Source: Bacteroidetes bacterium UBA7674 (GTDB lineage Bacteria; Bacteroidota; Bacteroidia; Chitinophagales; Chitinophagaceae). Taken from it: a stretch of DNA of 64,000 nucleotides. The stretch's first letter is position 1, and each line of letters begins with the position of its first letter. Positions 1 through 7,746 of the stretch are shown one piece after another. Under the pieces are notes generated by a model. The model was not told the origin of the DNA and made no database searches. It saw only the letters and a list, made by a program, of their open reading frames with translations. A program made the translations under genes and the position numbers. The DNA is taken from positions 16,579 through 80,578 of the forward strand of contig DLHG01000004.1 in the NCBI GenBank assembly GCA_002483105.1, in the 5' to 3' direction.

Positions 1-475
1 TAGTAGTTGCTGTTGCAGTACCTGCCAATGGTTGCCCCGTACAAGGAACCGGAGGAGGGCAAGATGATGAATATGCCAAAACAGCTGTAGAGCCTATATT
101 CTGACAATAATACCTTGTCATTTGTATCTTATATGTGCCCGACGTAGGACAAGACCAGTTACCTATCTCAGCACCAACACCACACACATCATCACTATAC
201 ACTAGTGAAGAATTTCCCGCATCAAATATCTGCAATTGGTTATCAAGCGAATAAGAACCTCCACCCTGGCAAAAGGAGAAAGTATAAGTACAGCCAGCGG
301 TAGCCTGAAAGGTCCTGTATTCATTATCCACAACGGTTACCGTCTGGAAGAATACGTTCGGGGTAATGCTGCCCGCATTAACAGGATTAAGTCCACACTG
401 AGCATTCACATTGCTATTTGCTAATAGCAAGACCAGGAAAGCCAGTAAACTTTTAAGGGTAAAATTGTATTTCAT
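1..475 (-). CDS. Secreted protein, N-terminal part (cut by window edge)
   Basis: The frame opens at ATG 475 on the minus strand and is still open at base 1, so only about 158 N-terminal residues are visible. The start MKYNFTLKSLLAFLVLLLA is a clear signal peptide with probable cleavage after the Ala of NVNA/QCG near residue 25. The mature part is rich in Cys, Ser, Thr and aromatic residues with short beta-strand-like stretches, for example TYTFSFCQGG and TYKIQMTRYY, like the beta-sandwich (PPC-like) modules of Bacteroidota surface proteins. A C-terminal T9SS sorting domain would be expected but lies outside the window. I do not recognise a specific function. The AT-rich 300 bp upstream presumably carries its promoter. 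Confidence 0.75.
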   Translation of the reverse strand, partial: MKYNFTLKSLLAFLVLLLANSNVNAQCGLNPVNAGSITPNVFFQTVTVVDNEYRTFQATAGCTYTFSFCQGGGSYSLDNQLQIFDAGNSSLVYSDDVCGVGAEIGNWSCPTSGTYKIQMTRYYCQNIGSTAVLAYSSSCPPPVPCTGQPLAGTATATT

Positions 476-794
476 ACGTTCCTCTTTTAAGTAATTATAT
501 ACCACTAAAATATTAACAATAACAGTAACAAAATCATTATAAGTTTTCACCTGAACAAGAAATATTAACAACTGGTGATATAGCAGTTATAGCTCATTTT
601 AAATGAGCTCGTTATCAACAGATATAATATGCAATGAAACACACTATTAGTATAAATAAATATCTCTTGTGAAGATACATTCTGCCTACTCACTGCAAAA
701 AAGACAAACAAAATTAATAAACGGCTGTCTTTGACTAATCGGCACCATGACATATCCGGCAGCCAATCAGCAGTACTACTATCCAGGGCATGAG
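476..794. other. AT-rich intergenic region with a 19-bp palindrome
   Basis: No credible gene is seen here. Positions 591-609 form a perfect inverted repeat (AGCTCATTT, one central T, AAATGAGCT). It has almost no loop, so it suits a DNA-binding dimer better than a terminator. It lies about 115 bp upstream of the secreted-protein start at 475. Its role is unknown. Confidence 0.4.
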
Positions 795-860
795 TCGGGA
801 AGACAGGGTTTGAACCTGCGACGACATGACCACTCCTGACCTACGGTTGGGACTACCCCT
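795..860 (-). pseudogene. Degenerate copy of tRNA-Pro (3' half retained)
   Basis: On the minus strand this stretch repeats the T-arm, T-stem and 3' acceptor of the intact tRNA-Pro at 909-982: GTCGCAGGTTCAAA is followed by CCCTGTCTTCCCGA, with only a few differences over about 40 nt. Further 5' the match decays. The anticodon arm is shortened and altered, and no CGGGAAG 5' acceptor strand pairs with the retained 3' strand, so a functional cloverleaf is not possible. It lies just beyond the terminator of the intact tRNA. It may be a decayed tandem duplicate, or the kind of 3'-tRNA repeat left by an integrated element; no integrase is nearby. Confidence 0.6.
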
Positions 861-871
861 TGTGCGAAAAA

Positions 872-899
872 CAAAAAAGCCCAACATCTCTGTTGAGCT
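872..899 (-). terminator. Rho-independent terminator after tRNA-Pro
   Basis: On the minus strand an 8-bp stem (AGCTCAAC / GTTGGGCT) with a 6-nt loop is followed by TTTTTTG. It begins 10 nt past the tRNA-Pro 3' end and would end that transcript. Confidence 0.75.
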
Positions 900-908
900 T
901 TTCTTCTG

Positions 909-982
909 TCGGGAAGACAGGATTTGAACCTGCGACCACATGACCCCCAGCCATGTGCGCTACCGGGCTGCGCTACTTCCCG
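909..982 (-). tRNA. tRNA-Pro (anticodon GGG)
   Basis: The minus strand folds as a complete cloverleaf. The acceptor CGGGAAG pairs with CTTCCCG. The D-arm is GCGC...GCGC. The anticodon stem CATGG/TCATG closes the 7-nt loop CTGGGGG with anticodon GGG. The T-arm is GCAGG-TTCAAAT-CCTGT, and the discriminator is A. CCA is not encoded. A promoter -10-like element TATCTTTG lies at 996-1003 on the same strand, about 14 bp upstream. Confidence 0.93.
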
Positions 983-1064
983 AACTATTGGGATGCAAAG
1001 ATAATTCAAAAAAATGTTTTAGGATCTATAATCCCTATTTCTCACTTCGAGATGTAAAGTAGGA

Positions 1065-1661
1065 TCAATACAGATCCGCCGTTATCAGCTTCAGGAACTC
1101 AGAGCGTGTTTCATTAGTCTTGAACTGTCCGCTAAAGGCTGATGTAGTAGTCACACTATTTTGCTTAGAAACACCACGCATCATCATGCACAGGTGCTTG
1201 GCTTCTATTACCACAGCCACACCTAATGGATTGAGCGTTTCCTGTATCGCATCAAGTATCTGGTGTGTCATACGTTCCTGCACTTGCAGGCGGCGGGCAT
1301 AGCAATCTACTACACGGGCTATTTTGCTCAGGCCTGTGATACAGCCATTCGGTATGTATGCTATATGTGCTTTACCAAAGAATGGCAACATATGGTGCTC
1401 ACACAAGGAATACAGTTCTATATCCTTTACTATCACCATCTCGCTATAAGACTCATGAAATTTCGCGGAGTTTAGTATCTCACGGGCATCCATGTTGTAA
1501 CCTGCAGTGATATACTGCATCGCCTTGGCTATGCGCTCCGGGGTCTTTTGCAATCCTTCACGCTGCGGATCTTCACCTACACTTTCCAGGATGCCTTTAT
1601 AATGCCCCATCATTGCAAGGGTCGCCTCTTCGCTATAAAACTCTTCTTTAGAATATGCCAC
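1065..1661 (-). CDS. folE: GTP cyclohydrolase I
   Basis: Converts GTP to 7,8-dihydroneopterin triphosphate, the first step to folate and other pterins, in the cytoplasm. The 198-residue length is normal for the type I enzyme. Zinc ligands are visible as Cys87 and His90 in SLCEHH and Cys158 in HLCMMMRG. The family signature GLSKIARVVDCYARR and the QERMTHQI helix are intact, and GEDPQREGLQKTPER marks the usual N-terminal region. The start codon is GTG; no in-frame ATG lies close upstream. It follows the PTPS-family gene by 27 bp in the same direction, so the two are probably cotranscribed and share dihydroneopterin triphosphate as product and substrate. Confidence 0.95.
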   Translation of the reverse strand: MAYSKEEFYSEEATLAMMGHYKGILESVGEDPQREGLQKTPERIAKAMQYITAGYNMDAREILNSAKFHESYSEMVIVKDIELYSLCEHHMLPFFGKAHIAYIPNGCITGLSKIARVVDCYARRLQVQERMTHQILDAIQETLNPLGVAVVIEAKHLCMMMRGVSKQNSVTTTSAFSGQFKTNETRSEFLKLITADLY

Positions 1662-1688
1662 GTGTCGTGCTTGTGTGTGTGAATAGAA

Positions 1689-2099
1689 TTAACCGAAATA
1701 CTCTACATATATATTCGGTGTCTCCTGCAGCTTTATTTTATGAAGTTGCACCCCGCTGTTTTCTATATGTGGTTGCAACTCATTCCATATACTCATTGCA
1801 AAATTCTCCGCACTGGTAAACTTTCCTTTCATAAAGTCAACATCCAGGTTCAGGTTGCGGTGATCCACTCTTTCCACTATCACATCTTTTATCAGAGTAC
1901 TCAACGTTTTCGCGTTGAAGATAAAACCGGTATCAGGATTAGGTGTCCCTTTTATGGTAACATGCAATTCATAATTATGGCCATGCCAGTTGGCATTAGC
2001 ACATTTCCCAAACACTTCCAGATTCTGGGCTTCGGACCAGCTTTCGTTATACAGCTTATGCGCCGCGTTAAAGTGTTCCACCCTTGTCAGATAAACCAT
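1689..2099 (-). CDS. 6-pyruvoyl-tetrahydropterin / 6-carboxytetrahydropterin synthase family (QueD/PTPS)
   Basis: Acts on dihydroneopterin triphosphate, the product of FolE encoded immediately downstream. Zinc ligands are His14 (HFNAAHK) and the HGH at residues 39-41. The catalytic Cys33 is spaced C-x5-HGH (CANANWHGHNY). This is the spacing of animal-type 6-pyruvoyl-tetrahydropterin synthase; typical QueD has C-x3-HGH. Other conserved parts are the DHRNLNLD segment and the C-terminal LQET motif that anchors the pterin. Automatic pipelines would probably name it queD. The motif and the folE neighbour suggest a tetrahydrobiopterin role instead, but no sepiapterin-reductase-like gene is adjacent to prove it. 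Confidence 0.85.
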   Translation of the reverse strand: MVYLTRVEHFNAAHKLYNESWSEAQNLEVFGKCANANWHGHNYELHVTIKGTPNPDTGFIFNAKTLSTLIKDVIVERVDHRNLNLDVDFMKGKFTSAENFAMSIWNELQPHIENSGVQLHKIKLQETPNIYVEYFG

Positions 2100-2116
2100 T
2101 TTCTTATATTATGCTG

Positions 2117-2147
2117 CAAAATTAGGCTTACATTATGGTTTAACAAA
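2117..2147 (-). promoter_or_regulatory. Bacteroidota-type promoter for the PTPS-folE pair
   Basis: On the minus strand TTTG at 2147-2144 is separated by exactly 19 nt from TAATTTTG at 2124-2117. This matches the Bacteroidota housekeeping consensus TTTG-N19-TAnnTTTG. The ATG at 2099 follows 17 bp downstream, implying a short leader. Confidence 0.7.
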
Positions 2148-2166
2148 AATGTGTTTACTTGCATCT

Positions 2167-2841
2167 ATGAAGCTATTGCTCACAGCCGCCACAGAAGCCG
2201 AAATAAGCCCCTTATTGGCCTATCTGCAAAAACTATGGCAACCTGAAATCTCCTCAAAATATACCCGCAGAGCGGTAGAAATACATATTTGTATCTCCGG
2301 CGTAGGTATGATGAGCACTGCTTATCACCTGGCTAAGACATGCAGCGCATCCTCATACGACTTTGCTTTGCAGGTAGGGGTAGCCGGCAGCTTTACCGAG
2401 TCCATCGCATTAGGCGACCTTGTCTCTATTGTAAGTGACCAATATGGCGACCTGGGTGCTGAAGACCATTATAATTTCATCAGCATATTTGATCTGGGCC
2501 TCCTGGAGAAAGATGTAACACCTTTCACTAATGACCAGCTAGTATCCGCTCCTCATTCCCTACACGACAAGATGCCTTCACGTAAAGTAAGGGGCCTGAC
2601 TGTCAATACCGTAAGCGGAAGCGACTTCACCATCAAAGCACGCAAGGAACAATTCGCCTGCGATGTAGAAAGCATGGAAGGCATCGCATTTCATTATGTC
2701 TGCCTGAAAGAAAACATACCTTTTGCACAGGTCCGTAGTATATCCAACTATGTAACCCCTCGTGATAAAGAAAGCTGGAAGATGAAAGAGGCCATTATCA
2801 ACTTGAATGAATGGCTGATAGGTTTTATTGAAAGTCTGTAA
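2167..2841 (+). CDS. mqnB: Futalosine hydrolase
   Basis: Cleaves futalosine to dehypoxanthine futalosine and hypoxanthine in the futalosine route to menaquinone. The protein is a 224-residue nucleoside phosphorylase/nucleosidase fold. It begins MKLLLTAATEAEISPL, has the glycine-rich GVAGSF segment, and ends with a purine-nucleosidase ESMEGIAF motif. I chose the ATG at 2167 rather than the start 18 bp earlier because the conserved strand begins there. mqnD follows 44 bp downstream on the same strand, supporting the assignment. It is divergent from the pterin pair. Confidence 0.87.
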   Translation: MKLLLTAATEAEISPLLAYLQKLWQPEISSKYTRRAVEIHICISGVGMMSTAYHLAKTCSASSYDFALQVGVAGSFTESIALGDLVSIVSDQYGDLGAEDHYNFISIFDLGLLEKDVTPFTNDQLVSAPHSLHDKMPSRKVRGLTVNTVSGSDFTIKARKEQFACDVESMEGIAFHYVCLKENIPFAQVRSISNYVTPRDKESWKMKEAIINLNEWLIGFIESL

Positions 2842-2885
2842 CAGCTATCTGCGCTACCTTTACGGAGCTTTTGAATTTTGAATTA

Positions 2886-3719
2886 ATGAAACTTACACTC
2901 GGATTTAGCCCATGCCCCAATGACACCTTCATCTTTGATGCAATGGTGAACGGCAAGATAGACACCAAAGGATTACAGTTCGACTATGTGATGGAAGATG
3001 TGGAAACCCTCAATCGTTGGGCGGAAGAAGGCAAACTGGATGTCACCAAGCTGAGCTACAATGCTTTCCTGAAGACTGTCGATCAATATGCGTTACTCCA
3101 TAGTGGTAGTGCATTGGGTAAAGGTGTCGGCCCTTTGCTGATAGCTAATACATCACTTGATCTCAATAATATTGCCCAATACAAGATCGCCATTCCCGGT
3201 TTCAACACCACAGCCAACCTCCTTTTATCCCTTGCTTTCCCGCAAGCAAAAAATAAAACAGAGGTCATCTTTAGTGGAATAGAAGATGCAGTGCTCAATG
3301 GAGAATACGATGCAGGGCTCATCATACACGAAAGCCGCTTCACCTATGCAGCAAAAGGGCTTACGAAGCTCATAGATCTCGGCGACTGGTGGGAGCAGGA
3401 AGTGAACGCTGCGATACCATTAGGAGGCATAGTAGCACGTAGAAGTTTTGACAAAGAGTTATTAGCAACAATAGATAGTGTCATCAAAGAAAGCGTTCTC
3501 TACTCATGGAAACATTACCCTGAACTATCATCATTCGTCACAGAGAACGCGCAAGAGATGGAAGAGGCCGTAATGCGCCAGCACATCAATCTCTACGTGA
3601 ACGAATACACAACCGATCTCGGCGAAACAGGCAGAACAGCCATACAAACACTATTTGATAAAGCTAAAAAAGGTGGCTTGCTACAAGCAAACCACCTTCC
3701 CGAAAATATTTTTTACTGA
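2886..3719 (+). CDS. mqnD: 1,4-dihydroxy-6-naphthoate synthase
   Basis: Converts cyclic dehypoxanthine futalosine to 1,4-dihydroxy-6-naphthoate in futalosine-dependent menaquinone synthesis. The 277-residue protein has a periplasmic-binding-protein-like fold. It starts MKLTLGFSPCPNDTF, a hallmark of MqnD, and carries VTKLSYNAF and GLIIHESRFTY, the latter bearing the His near the active site. The ATG at 2886 fits family N-termini better than the frame-open start 15 bp earlier. It is paired with mqnB. A GC-rich intergenic repeat begins 9 bp after its stop. Confidence 0.9.
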   Translation: MKLTLGFSPCPNDTFIFDAMVNGKIDTKGLQFDYVMEDVETLNRWAEEGKLDVTKLSYNAFLKTVDQYALLHSGSALGKGVGPLLIANTSLDLNNIAQYKIAIPGFNTTANLLLSLAFPQAKNKTEVIFSGIEDAVLNGEYDAGLIIHESRFTYAAKGLTKLIDLGDWWEQEVNAAIPLGGIVARRSFDKELLATIDSVIKESVLYSWKHYPELSSFVTENAQEMEEAVMRQHINLYVNEYTTDLGETGRTAIQTLFDKAKKGGLLQANHLPENIFY

Positions 3720-3727
3720 CATTAAAA

Positions 3728-3819
3728 GACTCCCCTCCTGGCAGGCCCGCCCCGATGAACTATCCGTTCGGACGGGGAGGGGTGCCCTTGCGAAGCATGG
3801 GCGGGGTGGGAAACTCGCG
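3728..3819 (+). repeat. GC-rich hairpin intergenic repeat, family A, long form
   Basis: Order of parts: GACTCCCCTCC, a variable hairpin arm, GGAGGGGTGCCCTTGCGAAG, GGGCGGGGTGGG, then ACTCGCG. It is nearly identical over its whole length, in opposite orientation, to 33514-33605. Shorter relatives lie at 24380-24443 and 30549-30608. It fills the gap between convergent mqnD and hpt, where it could also act as a terminator. Confidence 0.8.
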
Positions 3820-3825
3820 AAATAC

Positions 3826-4362
3826 CTATTCCACTATCTCATACAACTCCGGCAAATTCCTCCCCAGTCCATCATAATCCAACCCATAACCCAGTACAAA
3901 CTTGTCCGGTATCTCAAAACCCACATAGTCAGCTTTTACAGGATGCTTCAAAGCATCAGGTTTAGAAAGGAATGTTGCGATCTTCAACGATGCCGGTCCT
4001 CTATCTGATATTTCAGGAAGGAATGCATGGAGTGTCTTCCCCGTGTCTATAATATCCTCCAGTATAATGACGTGCCTATCCTTCAGGTTCTCTTCCATAC
4101 CGATTGCAGTCACCACATTCCCTGTGGAACTAGTTCCCTTATACGATGCCAGCTTTATGAAGGATATCTCTGCTTCAATCGTGATACATCGGAACAGGTC
4201 CGAAGCAAAAACAAAAGAGCCATTCAGTATAGCAATGAACAAAGGGACTTTCCCATGAAAGTCCCTGTCAATTTCTTTGCCCAGCTCGGCAACACGCGTT
4301 TGTATTGTCTCGCTATCTATAAATGGCCTGAATTTCTTATCGTGCACTATTACCTCAGGCAT
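3826..4362 (-). CDS. hpt: Hypoxanthine phosphoribosyltransferase
   Basis: Salvages hypoxanthine (and probably guanine) to the nucleotide using PRPP. The 178-residue protein carries the PRPP-binding signature VIILEDIIDTGKTLH at about residues 95-109 and the early NGSFVFASDL segment of type I phosphoribosyltransferases. The C-terminal purine-binding part is KADYVGFEIPDKFVLGYGLDYD. It lies 6 bp downstream of the glucosaminidase gene and appears to be the last gene of a five-gene minus-strand run that starts with the symporter at 9919. Confidence 0.93.
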   Translation of the reverse strand: MPEVIVHDKKFRPFIDSETIQTRVAELGKEIDRDFHGKVPLFIAILNGSFVFASDLFRCITIEAEISFIKLASYKGTSSTGNVVTAIGMEENLKDRHVIILEDIIDTGKTLHAFLPEISDRGPASLKIATFLSKPDALKHPVKADYVGFEIPDKFVLGYGLDYDGLGRNLPELYEIVE

Positions 4363-4368
4363 AAAATA

Positions 4369-7062
4369 CTATTGTTTTACTACCAGTTTTTGTCCCGGGG
4401 TTACTTCCGTCCAGTCCATGTTATTCCACTCCATTATCTGGCGCATGGTCAGTTTGTTCTTCTTCGCTATGCTAGCCAGTGTATCCCCTTGCTTCACTAC
4501 ATAGTACTTGCTCGCTTCCACTGATTTTGCGGCAACTACTTTTTGCTTCTCTACAGTAGCTTTCTTCTCTTCTACTTTCTTCTCGCGGTTAGCCCTTTCT
4601 GCAGCCACTTTTTTCTCAGCAGCAGCGCGCGCTTCAGCTACACGCTTCTCATCATTCTCTCTGGCCTTTGCTTCTGCTTCTTTTATTTCAGCAATACGCT
4701 TCTCTTCTGCTTCTTTTATTTTATTCGTTTCTATATCGTCTGTAGCATATACTACCTTATCCAGCTTAGACTTCAGGCGTTCAAATTCATCATCTTCATT
4801 CTTTGCAGCCGTCCTGTTTTTTGCCTTTGCATTAGCCTCTGCCAATTTTCTTTCTTTCTCAGCCTGCGCATCGGCTATCCTCTTTTCCGATGCTGCTTTT
4901 TCCTCAGCTATTTTTTGTTCTTCAGCGGCTATCGCATCAGCTATTTTCCTTTCATCTTCGGCCTTCTCACGCGCTATTCTTTCTTCTGCTTCTTTTGCAT
5001 CAGCTATCCTTCTTTCCTCTGCCGCTTTTGCGTCAGCTATTTTTTTCTCTTCTTCAGCCAACCTTCTTTCTTCTGCTTCTTTCGCTGCTGCTATTCTCAT
5101 TTTTTCAGCGGCTTCCTCATCCGCCAGTCTTTTCTCCTCCGCTTCCTTAGCGGCTGCAAGCTTCATTTTTTCAGCTGCGGCTTCCTCTGCTAACCTGATC
5201 TTTTCAGCTTCTTTGGTTTCAGCTAGTTTTATCTTTTCTGCTTCTTTAGCTTCAGCCAGTCTTTGTTTTTCAGCCTTAGCATCAGCTTTGGCTTTTATTT
5301 CTGCTGCCTTAGCATCAGCTATCATTTGTGCTTCCCTGGCTTTCTCCTGGGCTATTCTCAGTTCTTCAGCTTCCTTAGCCTCAGCCGCCATCTGCTCGTC
5401 CAGGGCTTTCTTATCTTCTGCAGCCTTTATTGCGAGCAGTTTATCCTGTGCCGCTTTATCAGCTGCTATTCTCCGGTCTTCTGCTGCTTTGGCATCTGCC
5501 TGCATCTTTTCTTCTATGGTTCTGGCTTTCTCAGCTTTCGCTGTTTCCAGTGCCTGTGCATCAGCTATCTTCTTTGCTTGTGCGTCTGCAAGTGCCTGCT
5601 TAGCAGCAGCTTCTTCCGCTGCTTTCTTCTCAGCGCGGGTCTGTACTATTACTTTCTGTTCATTGGCACGCCTTTCCTTTTCCGCTCTTATTTCTTCTTC
5701 ACGCGCTGCGGCAGCCGCTATTCTTGCTTCTTCTTTAGCTTTTATTTCTGCTTCACGTGCAGCAGCCGCGGCGGCCCTGTCTTCCTCCAGCTTGTTCTTC
5801 TCCAGGGTCTTATTATCTACATAGGTCGATTTTGTATTGGTCCTTGCATTGCTCGCAGTATTATTCCTACCTGCTGTATTCCCCGTATTAGCGGGAGCAG
5901 TATTTGCACTGGCTATTACCGGAGGCTTATTATCAGCTATGCGTTGCAGGTTCAATACTGCACCTGCTGCCGGCTCTTCACCATCCTTTAGCATATTCAG
6001 TTCACGAAGGGCTTGTACCTGCATACCTTCAGCCTGGGCTACTTGCATCAGTGTTTCTCCATTGCCTACTACGTGTGTCGCTTTACCTCCCCTGGTCTTT
6101 TTCTTATCCAGGTACACATACATATTCTTAGTGAGCGGCGCATCCGGTAGTTCATTTATTTCCAGCAGGCGCTCATAGCGTATGTTCTGTTTTATAGCAT
6201 ATGTCAACAGTACATCTCCTTTCAGTCCGTAGATAGCTCTCAGCCCGTTTATTCTTGTCAGCTTACCGGGCACTACGCCCGCAGGTATAGCATCAGTTGC
6301 TTCTGTTGCTGCGGTTTCGGCTGCTACTTCTGCTACCGTTTTAAGTTGCACTTCGGGCGTGGGCGTATTTACATCAGGAGTTGCAGCAGGTTTGCCCTTA
6401 GCTGCTACAGGCTTGGCATTGCCCGCTTTAGGGGTGGCAGCTACGGGCTTTGTTACCGCAGGAGTTGTTGCTTTAGTGTTAGATGCAATTGCCGTTTTAG
6501 CTTCTGTTTCCTTGAACTCTGTAGGATAGATAATATCTTTATTATTGGCCGCAAACGTGTAATCCTGCAGGTTATATTCTTCAATGATCTTTATCAGCAT
6601 TTGCGCATAGCGCGGATTGGTAGCATAGCCGAATTTCTTCAGTCCTTTCGCCCAATTCTCATAATCAGTAACAGGAAACCTGAACAACGGATTATACCTC
6701 GGTTGCTTCAAAAAGTCAGAGTGGTCTTTGTATGAGTCGTACGTAGAAGTGTATTTACGGAAACATTCATTGGGTGCATCATCTGTATGCGCAAATGTTT
6801 CTCCCTTCCAGGTGCTTTTGCATTTTATACCAAAGTGGTTACGTGCTTCCGATGCCAGCACGCTGTTTCCTGCATCTGTTTCCAGTATACCCTGGCCAAG
6901 TGTTATCGCCGCCGGCACACCTGTGCGTTGCTGCTCCGCCATAGCCAACATCTTGTGCTTGGCAACATATGCCTGCGCACGCTCTTTATAGCTATTACCT
7001 TGTGCATTGGCTACGGTAGCAAATAGCATTATCCCTATGCCCGCTATCATCCACTTTTGCAT
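4369..7062 (-). CDS. Secreted glucosaminidase with LysM domains and a very long Ala/Glu/Lys coiled coil
   Basis: A predicted peptidoglycan hydrolase of 897 residues. It starts with a signal peptide (MQKWMIAGIGIMLFATVANA). A GH73-type glucosaminidase domain follows at about 25-165, with GVPAAITLGQGILETDAGNS, the GIKCK segment and a YATNPRYAQML end. Two LysM-like segments lie near 265-375, the second beginning THVVGNGETL. Roughly 400 residues of charged heptad-like repeats then run from about 430 to 835 (AEEKRIADAKAAEERR style), and a canonical LysM at about 850-897 (YVVKQGDTLASIAKKN) closes the protein. The coiled coil is unusual in length for this family and may hold the enzyme at a distance from its LysM anchor. 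ATG 7062 is preferred over an in-frame TTG at 7071 because it directly begins the signal peptide. Confidence 0.85.
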   Translation of the reverse strand: MQKWMIAGIGIMLFATVANAQGNSYKERAQAYVAKHKMLAMAEQQRTGVPAAITLGQGILETDAGNSVLASEARNHFGIKCKSTWKGETFAHTDDAPNECFRKYTSTYDSYKDHSDFLKQPRYNPLFRFPVTDYENWAKGLKKFGYATNPRYAQMLIKIIEEYNLQDYTFAANNKDIIYPTEFKETEAKTAIASNTKATTPAVTKPVAATPKAGNAKPVAAKGKPAATPDVNTPTPEVQLKTVAEVAAETAATEATDAIPAGVVPGKLTRINGLRAIYGLKGDVLLTYAIKQNIRYERLLEINELPDAPLTKNMYVYLDKKKTRGGKATHVVGNGETLMQVAQAEGMQVQALRELNMLKDGEEPAAGAVLNLQRIADNKPPVIASANTAPANTGNTAGRNNTASNARTNTKSTYVDNKTLEKNKLEEDRAAAAAAREAEIKAKEEARIAAAAAREEEIRAEKERRANEQKVIVQTRAEKKAAEEAAAKQALADAQAKKIADAQALETAKAEKARTIEEKMQADAKAAEDRRIAADKAAQDKLLAIKAAEDKKALDEQMAAEAKEAEELRIAQEKAREAQMIADAKAAEIKAKADAKAEKQRLAEAKEAEKIKLAETKEAEKIRLAEEAAAEKMKLAAAKEAEEKRLADEEAAEKMRIAAAKEAEERRLAEEEKKIADAKAAEERRIADAKEAEERIAREKAEDERKIADAIAAEEQKIAEEKAASEKRIADAQAEKERKLAEANAKAKNRTAAKNEDDEFERLKSKLDKVVYATDDIETNKIKEAEEKRIAEIKEAEAKARENDEKRVAEARAAAEKKVAAERANREKKVEEKKATVEKQKVVAAKSVEASKYYVVKQGDTLASIAKKNKLTMRQIMEWNNMDWTEVTPGQKLVVKQ

Positions 7063-7085
7063 AAATATCAATTTTAAATTTTTAG

Positions 7086-7739
7086 TTAAGATGCAACCTT
7101 CCGCATCATCATAATTCCATCCCGCAGAGGCAACAATAATTGCTCTACCCTGTGGTCATCTTTCACTTTATTATTAAATGCGTGCATCGCACGCGCGTTT
7201 TTGCCTTGTTCTTCTTCCGGCAACACTACTTCTCCGTCAAAAAGCACATTGTCCGCAAGTATAATACCACCCATTACTACCTTATCAAACACCAGATCAT
7301 AGTATAATCCATAATTCTGCTTATCAGCATCTATAAACACTATATCAAAGGGTTCCGTAAACGAGGGTATTATTTCAGCAGCATCACCTATATGTTGGGT
7401 TATTTTACCCTCCAGGCCAGCTTCGCAAAAATAACGAAAACAGATGTCTTCAAGCTCTTCATTTATGTCAATTGTATGTAAATGCCCGTCTTTTTGAAGC
7501 CCCTGGGCCAGGCAAATAGCCGAATAACCGGTAAAAGTACCGATTTCCAACACTTGTTTCGGTTTTACCATATGGCTCACCATTTGCAGAAACGCCCCCT
7601 GTATATGCCCCGAAAGCATCACCGACATGGGCACTTTCATATTGGTTTCTCTGTTCAGTGCCGCCAGCGCCTTTGTTTCAGGACTGGTATATTCAGCTGC
7701 GTATTTGTCTAATTCTTTGGGTATAAGCAATTTCGTCAT
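7086..7739 (-). CDS. Class I SAM-dependent O-methyltransferase
   Basis: A 217-residue protein of the caffeoyl-CoA/catechol O-methyltransferase family. Motif I is VLEIGTFTGYSAICLA near residue 60, the acidic SAM-ribose residue is in HTIDINEELED, and the metal-site region is DIVFIDADKQNY followed by GGIILADNVLFDG. These point to a divalent-metal-dependent enzyme acting on a small catechol-like acceptor. The substrate cannot be read from sequence. It lies 7 bp downstream of the LOG-family gene and 23 bp upstream of the glucosaminidase ATG, inside the same run. Confidence 0.85.
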   Translation of the reverse strand: MTKLLIPKELDKYAAEYTSPETKALAALNRETNMKVPMSVMLSGHIQGAFLQMVSHMVKPKQVLEIGTFTGYSAICLAQGLQKDGHLHTIDINEELEDICFRYFCEAGLEGKITQHIGDAAEIIPSFTEPFDIVFIDADKQNYGLYYDLVFDKVVMGGIILADNVLFDGEVVLPEEEQGKNARAMHAFNNKVKDDHRVEQLLLPLRDGIMMMRKVAS

Positions 7740-7746
7740 AGGCGCA

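Noticed and set aside
3669..3697. Hairpin within the last codons of mqnD (AAGGTGG...CCACCTT)
   Set aside because: It lies inside the coding sequence and is not directly followed by a U-run, so I do not call it a terminator.
3728..3819. Possible CRISPR-like array from the repeated hairpins
   Set aside because: Copies are far apart, vary in length, and have no regular spacers or cas genes.
4508..5824. A 438-codon open frame on the plus strand opposite the glucosaminidase gene, full of Ser, Ala and Phe
   Set aside because: It is the antisense of the Ala/Glu/Lys coiled-coil repeats, which keep the opposite frame open; no start context, signal or family similarity.
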